From: an uncultured Lachnospiraceae bacterium
Lineage (GTDB): Bacteria > Bacillota > Clostridia > Lachnospirales > Lachnospiraceae
DNA: 36,463 nucleotides
Assembly (NCBI GenBank): GCA_944376425.1
Contig: CALWCS010000164.1
Span: 1 to 36,463 of the forward strand
Direction: 5' to 3'
Below the pieces are notes generated by a model. The model saw only the letters and a list, made by a program, of their open reading frames with translations. It had not been told where the DNA came from and made no database searches. Below are positions 7,302 through 15,515 of this stretch, in pieces. How positions within the stretch are numbered: position 1 is the stretch's first letter; every line of letters starts with the position of its first letter. A program made the translations under genes and the position numbers.

Positions 7302-8300
7302 ATGAAGAAAAAATTAGGTATCTCACTGCTTTCTCTTACCTTGCTGTTTTCTCAGATGACTGTCTTTGCCTCAGAAAACGAAGAGGAGCTGACTTTGGTC
7401 ACACTGAATGAAGTTGCTCATTCCATCTTCTATGCGCCTCAGTATGTTGCCATCGAACTTGGATATTTTGAAGAAGAGGGCATCGAGCTTGATCTTGTGA
7501 CAGGATATGGCGCCGATAAAACCATGACCGCTGTGATATCCGGAAATGCTGACATTGGATTTATGGGCGCGGAAGCTTCTATCTATGCATACGCTCAAGG
7601 TGCTGACGACTATGTCGTCAATTTCGCTCAGTTGACTCAACGAGCCGGAAATTTTATTGTCGCGCGGGAAGAAATGCCTGATTTTGAATGGAGTGATCTA
7701 AAAGGAAAAGAAGTTCTTGGAGGAAGAAAAGGCGGAATGCCTGAGATGGTCTTTGAATATATCTTAAAAGCTCATGGCATCGATCCTTCTACTGATCTTT
7801 CTATTGACCAGAGTATTGATTTTGGATCCACCGCTGCCGCTTTTTCTGGAGGAAAAGGAGATTTTACCGTTGAGTTTGAACCGTCTGCCACCGCTTTAGA
7901 ACAAGAAGGCGTTGGATACGTCGTGGCTTCTTGCGGTGTGGAATCAGGATATGTTCCCTATACGGCATATAGTGCAAAGAAAAGCTATCTGAAAGAAAAT
8001 CCGGAGATTATCCAGAAATTTACAAATGCACTGCAAAAGGGCATGGATTATGTCAGCACCCACTCCCCTGAAGAAATTGCCGAAGTCATCTCGCCTCAGT
8101 TCCCTGAAAATGATTTAGAGACTATTATCTCTATCGTAAAACGGTATCAGGAACAAGATACCTGGAAAGAAAACTTAATCTTTGAAGAAGAAAGTTTCTT
8201 ACTTTTAGAAGATATTCTAAAAAGTGCCGGTGAACTGGAAGAGCTGGTAAATTACAGCGATCTTGTCACAACTCAGTTTGCTGAAAATGCCGTATCCTAA
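7302..8300 (+). CDS. ABC transporter substrate-binding protein, NMT1/SsuA/ThiY-like
   Basis: This 332-residue secreted binding protein belongs to the nitrate/sulfonate/thiamine-precursor (NMT1/THI5-like) group. After the signal peptide the fold begins TLVTLNEVAHSIFYAPQYVAIELGYFEEEGIELDLV, typical of the family, then MTAVISGNADIGFMG and the hinge KGKEVLGGRKGGMPE. The signal peptide (1-23) ends ...TVFA-SE and looks like a signal peptidase I site. There is no lipobox cysteine, which is odd for a Gram-positive binding protein. No permease or ATPase gene is next to it. The ligand cannot be assigned. It converges on the gene at 8414-9310, with an inverted repeat between them. Confidence 0.88.
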   Translation: MKKKLGISLLSLTLLFSQMTVFASENEEELTLVTLNEVAHSIFYAPQYVAIELGYFEEEGIELDLVTGYGADKTMTAVISGNADIGFMGAEASIYAYAQGADDYVVNFAQLTQRAGNFIVAREEMPDFEWSDLKGKEVLGGRKGGMPEMVFEYILKAHGIDPSTDLSIDQSIDFGSTAAAFSGGKGDFTVEFEPSATALEQEGVGYVVASCGVESGYVPYTAYSAKKSYLKENPEIIQKFTNALQKGMDYVSTHSPEEIAEVISPQFPENDLETIISIVKRYQEQDTWKENLIFEEESFLLLEDILKSAGELEELVNYSDLVTTQFAENAVS

Positions 8301-8350
8301 AAAGAAGCATCTGTTCACTTAATCACAAAGTCCAGATTCCAGTCTTTCTC

Positions 8351-8395
8351 AGGCGCACATACAGTCCAGGTGTCAGATTTTCTGTATGCGCGCCT
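8351..8395. terminator. Bidirectional hairpin between convergent genes
   Basis: AGGCGCACATACAG (8351-8364) is inverted at 8382-8395 with 13 of 14 bases matching. It lies between two convergent binding-protein genes. T-runs are weak on both sides, so termination efficiency is uncertain. Confidence 0.65.
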
Positions 8396-8413
8396 GTATG
8401 ATTCTCTTTTCTG

Positions 8414-9310
8414 TCATTTCTTTTTATAATAATAATACGTCTGTGCTACATTTTTATATCCTTCCTCATCTCCGTCTGCCCCTTCATTCAAAATAATAAT
8501 CTCTTCTTGTTTCAGCATACTGCTGATCTCATTGATTGCGTCTACTGCATCTTGTTCCTCTTTGGCAAGATCGCTTTTCATAACAGGAAAAATAAAATTG
8601 GGAATCCAAAAGTTCTGATCATCCTCTAAAAGAGTAAACTCTTCTTCCTTTAACTGTGTATCTGCTGCATACACCGGTATGCAATCTACCTCTTGATCTT
8701 GTAATTCCTCATACCTTCTGTCACTTTCAATGTTCTTTATTTCCTGAAATTCAAAGTTGCCGTAAACTTGCTCTAAACTAGCAAGCTCTTCTTGTTGTTC
8801 TATCCATTCAGGCGTCATTCCAAATACAAACTGATCTGCATTTGCCTGCAGCTGTGAAATCGTCCATATTCCATATTCTACTGCCGTTTCCGTCCGAATC
8901 CCGATTCCCTTTTGATAATTCACGTTTGAATATTCTAAAACTTCTAAATGATATAATCTTTCATATCCATTTTTTATCGTCTGATATACTTTATCAAAAT
9001 CTGTACTCGGTTCTTCTCCCAATCTCCAAAGCAATGCCGTCTCGGTATATTCGGGATAGACATCAATCCTTCCTTCTCTTAACTCTTCATGAATGTCCAA
9101 GTCTGAAATTCCAAACTTTCTTTCTACCTCAAATCCGGCATCTTCCAAGGCAAGTGCATATAATTCGCCTAAAATCTTATTTTCTGTAAAATCTTTTGCA
9201 CCTACTACAATCTTTTGTTCTCCTGCTTCCTTTTCACACGATGACAGCAAAAATGTTAAGCATAGAGATACTGCTATAATTTTTGCTTTTTTCCTTCTCA
9301 CCTTTTTCAC
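8414..9310 (-). CDS. Glycine betaine/choline-type binding lipoprotein (OpuBC/OpuCC/ProX-like)
   Basis: This is a quaternary-ammonium-family substrate-binding lipoprotein of about 298 residues. The lipobox LLSSC (Cys25) follows a basic, hydrophobic leader. The mature protein opens with IVVGAKDFTENKILGELYALALEDAGF and RIDVYPEYTETALLW, both typical of OpuBC/OpuCC. It is the third gene of an operon behind a response regulator and a histidine kinase, starting 7 bp after the kinase stop. No permease or ATPase accompanies it. It may therefore present a ligand to the kinase rather than feed a transporter, which is inference. Two GTG starts are possible (9310 and 9301); the second has AAGGTG well placed. 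Confidence 0.88.
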   Translation of the reverse strand: MKKVRRKKAKIIAVSLCLTFLLSSCEKEAGEQKIVVGAKDFTENKILGELYALALEDAGFEVERKFGISDLDIHEELREGRIDVYPEYTETALLWRLGEEPSTDFDKVYQTIKNGYERLYHLEVLEYSNVNYQKGIGIRTETAVEYGIWTISQLQANADQFVFGMTPEWIEQQEELASLEQVYGNFEFQEIKNIESDRRYEELQDQEVDCIPVYAADTQLKEEEFTLLEDDQNFWIPNFIFPVMKSDLAKEEQDAVDAINEISSMLKQEEIIILNEGADGDEEGYKNVAQTYYYYKKK

Positions 9311-9319
9311 CTTTTTCTC

Positions 9320-10759
9320 TTATTTTCCGTCTTTTTGCATTGCCGGAATACGAATCCAAAATTCTACCCCTCTTTCTCTATTTTTCACTCCGCATTGTCC
9401 GTTATGTGCCTGGACAATGTCTCTTACAATATACAGTCCCAGTCCTACTCTGCTTTCGTTTTCTTTTTGCTGACTGAGCTGGCTGAATCTTTCCCATATC
9501 TTTTCTATCTCTGTTTCAGAAATTTTTTCTCCTTCATTATACACAGACAGATACAAATCGTCTCCTTCTTTTTTCAAAAGCAAACTTACTTTCTTTCCGG
9601 GATCTGTATGATTGTACGCATTCATAATATAATTTCCAACTGCTTGTTCTATTTGTGCCGGATCAACCTTTCCATAACAGTCCGCTTCAATTTCAGAAAG
9701 AAATTCTATTTTTTTTGTAGAAAGCCATGCCTTATATTTCGGCATCATATTTCGAATTACTTTTGATACATCTAATCGTTCCATCTCTTTTTTTCTCAGC
9801 TTATCTTCCATAAAAGAATTCCCTAAAAGCTGACTGATCATTTGGCTCATCTTATCAATTTCTTCCATAATCGATTCGCAATAATAGTCTTTTTTTGATT
9901 CATCATACTGCAGCATCTCTACCTGACTGGAAATAATTGCAAGAGGTGTCTTTAATTCATGCGTCACATTCGTCACAAATATTTTTCTCATATCTTCAAA
10001 CCGCGCCAAATCTCTGTTTTTCTTCATCAGCAGATAATTATAATTATTCAGCTCGTTCATATCTCTTTGAATTTTTTCCGCCATGTGGTTAATATTGCGT
10101 GCCAGACATCCCAACTCATCATCAGAGACAGGCGTTTCCACCCGAACTGAAAAATCATTTTCTGTAATTTTTTTTGTCACATCATTGATTTTCTCAATTG
10201 GTTTTACGATACTGACTGCCGCTGCATAAGCGAAGATCCCGCCTAAAATTATTAAAATCAGCAGAACATAGATAAGGAAATGATTGGCATAATAGACGCT
10301 CTTTCGGATAATATCCGTGTTTTCATAAATATAGACATAGTATGTCTTGTCTTTTTGGACAATTTTTCCTTTTAAGCTTACTTTCGCTCTGACATCATCT
10401 TTGTCAATCACTGCCTCTGCCTCTTCTAGATACTCTTCTTTCTGGTCTCTCATCTGATGTTTTACCATCTTCTCTTTTGTTCTGCTTCCCGATACATAGA
10501 TCGTCTGAAAGTTCTCATCACAAATCATAGTAAAAAAACTTTCTTCCTCCGATGTCTGAAAAAAATTGTTATTTTCCAGAGAATCATCATCTAGCTCCAT
10601 TGTCTTTAAAGTTTGAAAAGACTCATCCATGATTCTTTTTTTTCTAAACATATAAAAATCTTCTGCAAACAGATAGTAAAACAGACACGTGCCTCCTACT
10701 ACCAGAAATAAAAAAACGCAAAAAGCAAAGACCGCCTTATTCCTTAACTTTTTAAACAT
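9320..10759 (-). CDS. Membrane sensor histidine kinase
   Basis: This 479-residue kinase has two membrane segments (about 9-31 and 160-185) flanking a roughly 130-residue extracellular sensor. A HAMP linker (about 183-235) and the catalytic core follow. The phospho-acceptor motif VTHELKTPL puts the histidine near residue 267. The N box is NYIMNAYNHTDPG and the G box VGLGLYIVRDIV. It overlaps the response regulator by 8 bp and is followed at once by a binding lipoprotein. The sensor sequence does not identify the signal. The lipoprotein next door is the best candidate partner. Confidence 0.95.
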   Translation of the reverse strand: MFKKLRNKAVFAFCVFLFLVVGGTCLFYYLFAEDFYMFRKKRIMDESFQTLKTMELDDDSLENNNFFQTSEEESFFTMICDENFQTIYVSGSRTKEKMVKHQMRDQKEEYLEEAEAVIDKDDVRAKVSLKGKIVQKDKTYYVYIYENTDIIRKSVYYANHFLIYVLLILIILGGIFAYAAAVSIVKPIEKINDVTKKITENDFSVRVETPVSDDELGCLARNINHMAEKIQRDMNELNNYNYLLMKKNRDLARFEDMRKIFVTNVTHELKTPLAIISSQVEMLQYDESKKDYYCESIMEEIDKMSQMISQLLGNSFMEDKLRKKEMERLDVSKVIRNMMPKYKAWLSTKKIEFLSEIEADCYGKVDPAQIEQAVGNYIMNAYNHTDPGKKVSLLLKKEGDDLYLSVYNEGEKISETEIEKIWERFSQLSQQKENESRVGLGLYIVRDIVQAHNGQCGVKNRERGVEFWIRIPAMQKDGK

Positions 10760-11441
10760 CTTTCACCTCAAACCGATAGCCGATTCCATAGACAGACTGA
10801 ATATACGGAGCTGTTTCTGTCATCTTTCTGCGCAGCTGTTTTACTACGGTATCAACAGTCCGGATATCTCCGTTATAATCAAACCCCCACACTGCATTTA
10901 AAATGGATTCTCTCGACAAAACAATGTTTTCGTTTTCAATAAAATAGACCAGTAAATCGTATTCTTTTGGGGTTGTCACGAGCATCTCCCCATTTAGATA
11001 AACTTTTCGGAATTCTTTTTCAATCTCAATCTTTCCTCTTTTTATTTTTTTATTTTTCTTTCGATTACTCCGTTTTAGCAACACTTCCATATGTGCTTTT
11101 AATACCTTTAACAGAAACGGTTTTGTGATGTAATTATCGGCGCCATTTTCCAGTCCCTGAAGCTGCTCTTCTTCTGATTCTCTTGCTGTCAGCATAATGA
11201 TAGGAACCTCTGAATATTCCCGAATCTGTTTGAGCACATCATATCCATCTACCTTCGGCAACATTCCATCTAACAGGATCAGATCAATTTTCTGATTATT
11301 CGCAAAGTAGATATCCAACGCTTCTTGTCCATCTTTTGCTGCCATTACGCAGAAACCGGTTGCCGCCAAAAAATCTTCCAGTGTTTTGCACAGTTTCTTG
11401 TCATCTTCTACCACTAAAATCATGTACTTTTCCTTTTCCAT
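10752..11441 (-). CDS. OmpR/PhoB-family response regulator
   Basis: The receiver domain (about 5-118) has the acidic pair EDD, the phosphorylated aspartate in LILLDGMLP (Asp58), LTAR and the lysine in TKPF. The C-terminal winged helix has TPKEYDLLVYFIEN, RESILNAVWG and RTVDTVVKQLRRK, ending in GIGYRFE. It is the first gene of the regulator-kinase-lipoprotein unit. An alternative ATG at 11423 (MILVVEDD) with AAGGA upstream is equally plausible as the start. No clear promoter was found in the 45 bp after the amidohydrolase gene, so read-through from that gene is possible. Confidence 0.95.
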   Translation of the reverse strand: MEKEKYMILVVEDDKKLCKTLEDFLAATGFCVMAAKDGQEALDIYFANNQKIDLILLDGMLPKVDGYDVLKQIREYSEVPIIMLTARESEEEQLQGLENGADNYITKPFLLKVLKAHMEVLLKRSNRKKNKKIKRGKIEIEKEFRKVYLNGEMLVTTPKEYDLLVYFIENENIVLSRESILNAVWGFDYNGDIRTVDTVVKQLRRKMTETAPYIQSVYGIGYRFEVKDV

Positions 11442-11486
11442 CTGTCACCGTTCTCCATCTTTCTGCCCAAATAGCCATGTTAAGTC

Positions 11487-12386
11487 TTAGTGTACCGTAT
11501 CCTTCGAAAATCTTTTTTTTATTTCCTCTTCCCCTGTCTTTAAGCGTTGTTTCATCGCTTCTTTTTCTTCTCCTATCATATCGCAAAAAGCGTTCCATTC
11601 ATCGTAGATTCCTTGACCGTGAGGTACCGCATAGGCACCGGCATCGCTTCCAAGCGCCAGTATTACCTTTTTATCCCATGCTTTTTTGATCCTTTCTTTT
11701 TGAATTGCATAAATTTCTTGTATCACTTGGTCGTCATAGCGTCCTTTTCCTTCCAGATTTTTTATCGTTGCAATCGTAGGAACCCATATGGTGTGATATT
11801 CTCTCATTGCCTCGATCGCTTCCTCTTCGATATAATTTCCATGTTCAATACTGTCAATTCCTTCTTCTGCTGCAATCGTCACCGTCTCATTCCCGTTTAC
11901 ATGTCCCATAACAGAAAATCCTTCTTCATGTGCAATGTGAATCATCTCATGAATTTCCTCTCTTTGCAGAGGAGAACTTGTCACGACTCCTACTGTGTGA
12001 AAGTCTACAATGCCTGTCAGCATTATTTTTATAAAATCTCCTTTTTGCCTTTTTACTTCCTTTACAAGCAATGCATATTCTTTTAAATCTGAAAATTCTC
12101 TTCCTACAATTTTTCCATAATGTCCCTTTTTATGAATTGCAAAAATCGGCGTCCGGTAATCAATCCCGTATTCCCATGCAATCTCCTTTGCTTTTTTTGA
12201 CACGCCCAGAGCATCTCCTCCATCTCTTATAAATGGGATGTCCATCTTCTGATATACCTCCAGCCATCTTCGCACAGCGTCTTCTTGCACTCCTTTTTCA
12301 TGAATCGATACCGCATGTTTATAATTTTCTCCGTCCATAACCAAATGCGCATGACATTCCCCAAACATCTCTTCATCTTCTTTCAT
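11487..12386 (-). CDS. Amidohydrolase family metal-dependent hydrolase
   Basis: This cytosolic enzyme of the amidohydrolase superfamily has about 299 residues. Metal-site motifs are HAH in ECHAHLVMDG near the N-terminus, a lysine in FIKIMLTG, HVNG, EHGNY and the late aspartate in LGSDAGAYAVPHGQG. These match imidazolonepropionase/prolidase-like members. The protein begins directly at the HAH motif, so the usual N-terminal beta-sandwich segment of these enzymes is absent. This makes it shorter than the typical 380-420 residues. The C-terminal beta-sandwich return is also short. Whether this is a compact natural form or a trimmed gene is unclear. The start at 12386 is the best ATG, but its ribosome site is weak. 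The substrate is unknown. Confidence 0.82.
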   Translation of the reverse strand: MKEDEEMFGECHAHLVMDGENYKHAVSIHEKGVQEDAVRRWLEVYQKMDIPFIRDGGDALGVSKKAKEIAWEYGIDYRTPIFAIHKKGHYGKIVGREFSDLKEYALLVKEVKRQKGDFIKIMLTGIVDFHTVGVVTSSPLQREEIHEMIHIAHEEGFSVMGHVNGNETVTIAAEEGIDSIEHGNYIEEEAIEAMREYHTIWVPTIATIKNLEGKGRYDDQVIQEIYAIQKERIKKAWDKKVILALGSDAGAYAVPHGQGIYDEWNAFCDMIGEEKEAMKQRLKTGEEEIKKRFSKDTVH

Positions 12387-12410
12387 CTTTGCTTCATTTT
12401 TTATAAACAA

Positions 12411-12472
12411 AAAAGACCTGTATTCTGTTTGCCTTTCCAGACTATTATACTGAATACCGGTCTTTTCGTAAA
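12411..12472 (-). promoter_or_regulatory. Promoter nested in an inverted repeat (terminator-like)
   Basis: AAAAGACCTGTATTC (12411-12425) is inverted at 12452-12466 with 14 of 15 bases matching, followed on the minus strand by TTTTTTG. It would terminate transcripts from the HAD gene. A promoter is laid over it: TTTACG (12472-12467), a 17-bp spacer and TATAAT (12449-12444). It could start the amidohydrolase transcript within the hairpin loop. Confidence 0.65.
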
Positions 12473-12539
12473 GTCTTCGTTTCTATCCTATTTTCTTTTT
12501 TAGTCTTCCAATTTCGCTGTATACAATCCGTATCCGCTG

Positions 12540-13214
12540 TCAGTTCCACTTTACGCCATCCATTAATAGTTTCTGCAATTCTTCTACTGTAGCCGCAACA
12601 GCAATAGCGCCTGCTTTCTCCAATTCCCCTTCCTCTGCATATCCAAATTTTACTCCGATTCCGTCAAGACCACATTTTTTTGCTCCTAAAATATCGTGTT
12701 TTCGATCTCCGATCATTACTGCATCATTTGTGTTTTTTGTAAGTCCTAACTGGTTTAATGCTTCTAAAATAACTTCTTCTTTTGCGTCTCTTGTTCCATC
12801 TAATTCACTTCCAACCACGACAGAAAAATAGGGATTCAGTCCATATTTTTCTAAAATCTGCGTTGCAAACACAAAAGGCTTTGACGTTGCAACCGCCATG
12901 ATCTTTCCTGCTTTTTTAAGTGTCTCTAGCATTGGAAGAATTCCCGGAATCACATTGTTTTCAAATTTTCCGATTTCTGAAAATCTCTCTCTGTACTTAC
13001 TGACAGCTGTTTCTGCCTCGGACTGACTCATACCGTAGTATTTCTGAAACGATTCTCTAAGAGGAGGACCTATAAAGCAGACAAGCTGATCCAGGTTTGG
13101 CGCCTCAATTCCAAAACTTTTCAGTGCATACTGTACGCAGCGTGTGATTCCTTCTTTTGGATCTGTCAATGTTCCATCAAGATCAAACAGTAAATAAGAA
13201 TATGTTCTGTTCAT
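12540..13214 (-). CDS. HAD-superfamily phosphatase, phosphoglycolate phosphatase-like
   Basis: This 224-residue HAD subfamily IA hydrolase resembles Gph/PpaX. Motif I is FDLDGTLTD with the nucleophile and acid/base aspartates. Motif II is the threonine/serine in AVATSKP. Motif III is the lysine in RDAKEEVI, and motif IV is MIGDRKHDILGAKKCG. The helical cap lies between motifs I and II (about 16-80). The ATG at 13214 has GAGGA upstream and is preferred over one four codons earlier. The gene starts 17 bp after nrdD and is probably cotranscribed with it. The substrate (phosphoglycolate, pyrophosphate or other) is not determined by sequence. Confidence 0.9.
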   Translation of the reverse strand: MNRTYSYLLFDLDGTLTDPKEGITRCVQYALKSFGIEAPNLDQLVCFIGPPLRESFQKYYGMSQSEAETAVSKYRERFSEIGKFENNVIPGILPMLETLKKAGKIMAVATSKPFVFATQILEKYGLNPYFSVVVGSELDGTRDAKEEVILEALNQLGLTKNTNDAVMIGDRKHDILGAKKCGLDGIGVKFGYAEEGELEKAGAIAVAATVEELQKLLMDGVKWN

Positions 13215-13231
13215 CTTTTTCCTCATTTCTT

Positions 13232-15364
13232 CTACATTGATTTTCTCTCTGCAATTTCTGCCATTTTTGCCGCATTGAGGCGAGTGTCTCCATGCACTCG
13301 GCTATAAGAAAGATAGCCATTCATTCGATCGATTTTCGTCAGATTTCTGGAACCGCAGACAGGGCAGACATCCATCTCCAGTTCCTGATGTCCACAGTCA
13401 CCACAGTATGCAAGTGACAGATTGACTCCCTCATAATATCCCAGTGCCATGGCTCTGCGTATCAAACTTTTGATTGCTTCAATATTATAATCAATCGGAT
13501 ATCGAACATACTGAATTTTTCCCCCATTGCAAAGTTCCCAAAATCTTCCTTCTAAATCCTGTTTTTCAATAGGAGTTAAGTTTTCTGTCACATGGCAGTG
13601 AAAACTGTTGCTTACATACGGACGATCTGAAACATGCTCTATAATTCCGAATTTTTTTCTGAACTGTTCTACCTGAAGACCGCAAAGACTCTCGGCAGGT
13701 GTTCCGTAAATCGCATACAAATGCCCGTCCTCTTCTTTAAATTGATTGACCTTTTGGTTGATATAGGTCAGGACATCCAGTGCAAACTGTCCATCCTCGG
13801 CAATTGATTTTCCATTATATAATTCTTGGAGCTCATTTAATGCCGTGATTCCAAATGACGCGGTCATTGGCTTTAAAAGCGGTTTAATTTTTTCTGACGG
13901 TTTTAAATGTCCGCCGTAAAATCCTCCCTCACAGTATGCAAGAGGATTTGTCGATGCTTTCATCTCTCCTAAATATTCATAAGTGCGGATATGAAGATTC
14001 CGTATCATTTCCAGATAGTAATCCAGAACTTCATAAAAATCACGGTCCTCCATCCTTGCCTTTGCTAAAATCATTGGCAGGTGAAGACTGACAGCTCCTA
14101 TATTAAATCTGCCCACAAAAACAGGGGTATCTTTCTCATCTGCAGGATACATTCCTCCTCTTTCATACCACGGGCTTAAAAAAGCACGGCATCCCATTGG
14201 ACTGATCACTTTTCCGTATTGTTTGTACATACTGGAAATATATCCTTTTCCACTCATCGAAAGCCAGTCCGGATACATTGTCTTTGCCGAACATGACACT
14301 CCTTCCTCAAACACATCTTCGTTGATTTTCCCAATGCCATGAATATTTTCATCATACAAAAATACAATTTTAGGAAACAGAACTGGTTTCCGGTTTTCCG
14401 GTTTTCCCTGTCCTTTTTTATGTACCTGGAGAAGCGAGATAGAGGCCATTTTTTCAAATTCTGACGTTCCAAGACCAAGTGTCACTGTCACAAACGGATA
14501 ATCTCCTCTGGAAGATCCGACCGTATTTAGTTTATACTCGATTCCCTGCCATCCCTGTTCAAAATCTCTTTGAATCTTGTCATATGCATACCGGGTCGCC
14601 TGTTCTTCATATCCTTCCCATTCCGGTCTGCCATATTTTTTAAATTCCTCTATGTATCGCAAAAAACTTTTTTTGGCATACGGTGCCAGCACTTTATCTA
14701 CTTCCGGCACAGTAAATCCTCCATATTGCTGTGCAGCTGTACTTAAAATAATATCTCCCATAACGTCAAAAGCTGTATCTAGTGACTTTGGCTCATTATA
14801 CCAGACATTTCCCATCTCAAATCCGTCTTTTAAGACACTAGCTATGTCAAACAGACAGCAATTCATCGTGTCGAGTCTTGCCGATTCATCGTGGATATAA
14901 ATATAACCGTCTTTGCATGCCTGCAGTTCGCTGCGTGTCATAAAAAATTTTCGGTAGAGATTTTTATTTAACTCATTAAAAATCAGGCTCCGTTTTGTCG
15001 CTACTAATGCACTGTCTGTATTTGCATTACTTTTGTCTCCAATATAGCGGATTGACTGGCTCTTTGTATAGACATCATCCATCATATGGATAAAATCCTG
15101 CTTATAGTTTCGATAATCCCGATAGCTTTTTGCTACGTTCGGATTCACATTTTCCAGAGCGCCCTCTACAATATTATGCATTTCCGGAATCGATATCCCC
15201 TCTTTGTGCATTGACTCTGCACGTTCCTTGGCAAAAGTACACAGATACTGAATTTCTTCATCTGAAAATTTATAAAGAATACGTGCCGCTGACTTGTTAA
15301 CTGCTGCAATAATCTTATCTACATTAAATTCTTCTCTCGTCCCATCTTTTTTTATTACATACAT
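13232..15364 (-). CDS. nrdD: Anaerobic (class III) ribonucleoside-triphosphate reductase
   Basis: This glycyl-radical enzyme makes dNTPs without oxygen. The 710-residue protein starts with an ATP-cone (VIKKDGTREEFNVDKIIAAV). Near the end are the zinc cysteines CGDCGHQELEMDVCPVCGS and the glycyl-radical loop SRVHGDTRLN, with the radical glycine about 692. I chose the ATG at 15364 because MYVIKKDG is the normal family start and GAAGGAG precedes it; the ATG 16 codons upstream has no ribosome site. The activating radical-SAM partner nrdG is not next to it. A HAD phosphatase follows instead. Confidence 0.96.
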   Translation of the reverse strand: MYVIKKDGTREEFNVDKIIAAVNKSAARILYKFSDEEIQYLCTFAKERAESMHKEGISIPEMHNIVEGALENVNPNVAKSYRDYRNYKQDFIHMMDDVYTKSQSIRYIGDKSNANTDSALVATKRSLIFNELNKNLYRKFFMTRSELQACKDGYIYIHDESARLDTMNCCLFDIASVLKDGFEMGNVWYNEPKSLDTAFDVMGDIILSTAAQQYGGFTVPEVDKVLAPYAKKSFLRYIEEFKKYGRPEWEGYEEQATRYAYDKIQRDFEQGWQGIEYKLNTVGSSRGDYPFVTVTLGLGTSEFEKMASISLLQVHKKGQGKPENRKPVLFPKIVFLYDENIHGIGKINEDVFEEGVSCSAKTMYPDWLSMSGKGYISSMYKQYGKVISPMGCRAFLSPWYERGGMYPADEKDTPVFVGRFNIGAVSLHLPMILAKARMEDRDFYEVLDYYLEMIRNLHIRTYEYLGEMKASTNPLAYCEGGFYGGHLKPSEKIKPLLKPMTASFGITALNELQELYNGKSIAEDGQFALDVLTYINQKVNQFKEEDGHLYAIYGTPAESLCGLQVEQFRKKFGIIEHVSDRPYVSNSFHCHVTENLTPIEKQDLEGRFWELCNGGKIQYVRYPIDYNIEAIKSLIRRAMALGYYEGVNLSLAYCGDCGHQELEMDVCPVCGSRNLTKIDRMNGYLSYSRVHGDTRLNAAKMAEIAERKSM

Positions 15365-15437
15365 AACAATCTTCTCCTTCACCAGATGTAGTATCTCTTC
15401 CTTTGATACCATTGTTTTTTTACAACATGTAGTTCAT

Positions 15438-15466
15438 AGTATATACCGAAATACTCATTTCGTAAA
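15438..15466 (-). promoter_or_regulatory. SigA-type promoter of nrdD
   Basis: On the minus strand TTTACG (15466-15461), a 17-bp spacer and TATACT (15443-15438), 74 bp upstream of the nrdD start. No clear NrdR box pair was recognised. Confidence 0.65.
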
Positions 15467-15515
15467 GACAATTTTTTTATTTCAGCGACATGACTTTTTT
15501 CCGTCAAAACAATTT

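Noticed and set aside
15412..15412. Upstream ATG for nrdD
   Set aside because: No ribosome site, and it adds 16 residues absent from the family. MYVIKKDG at 15364 is the normal start.
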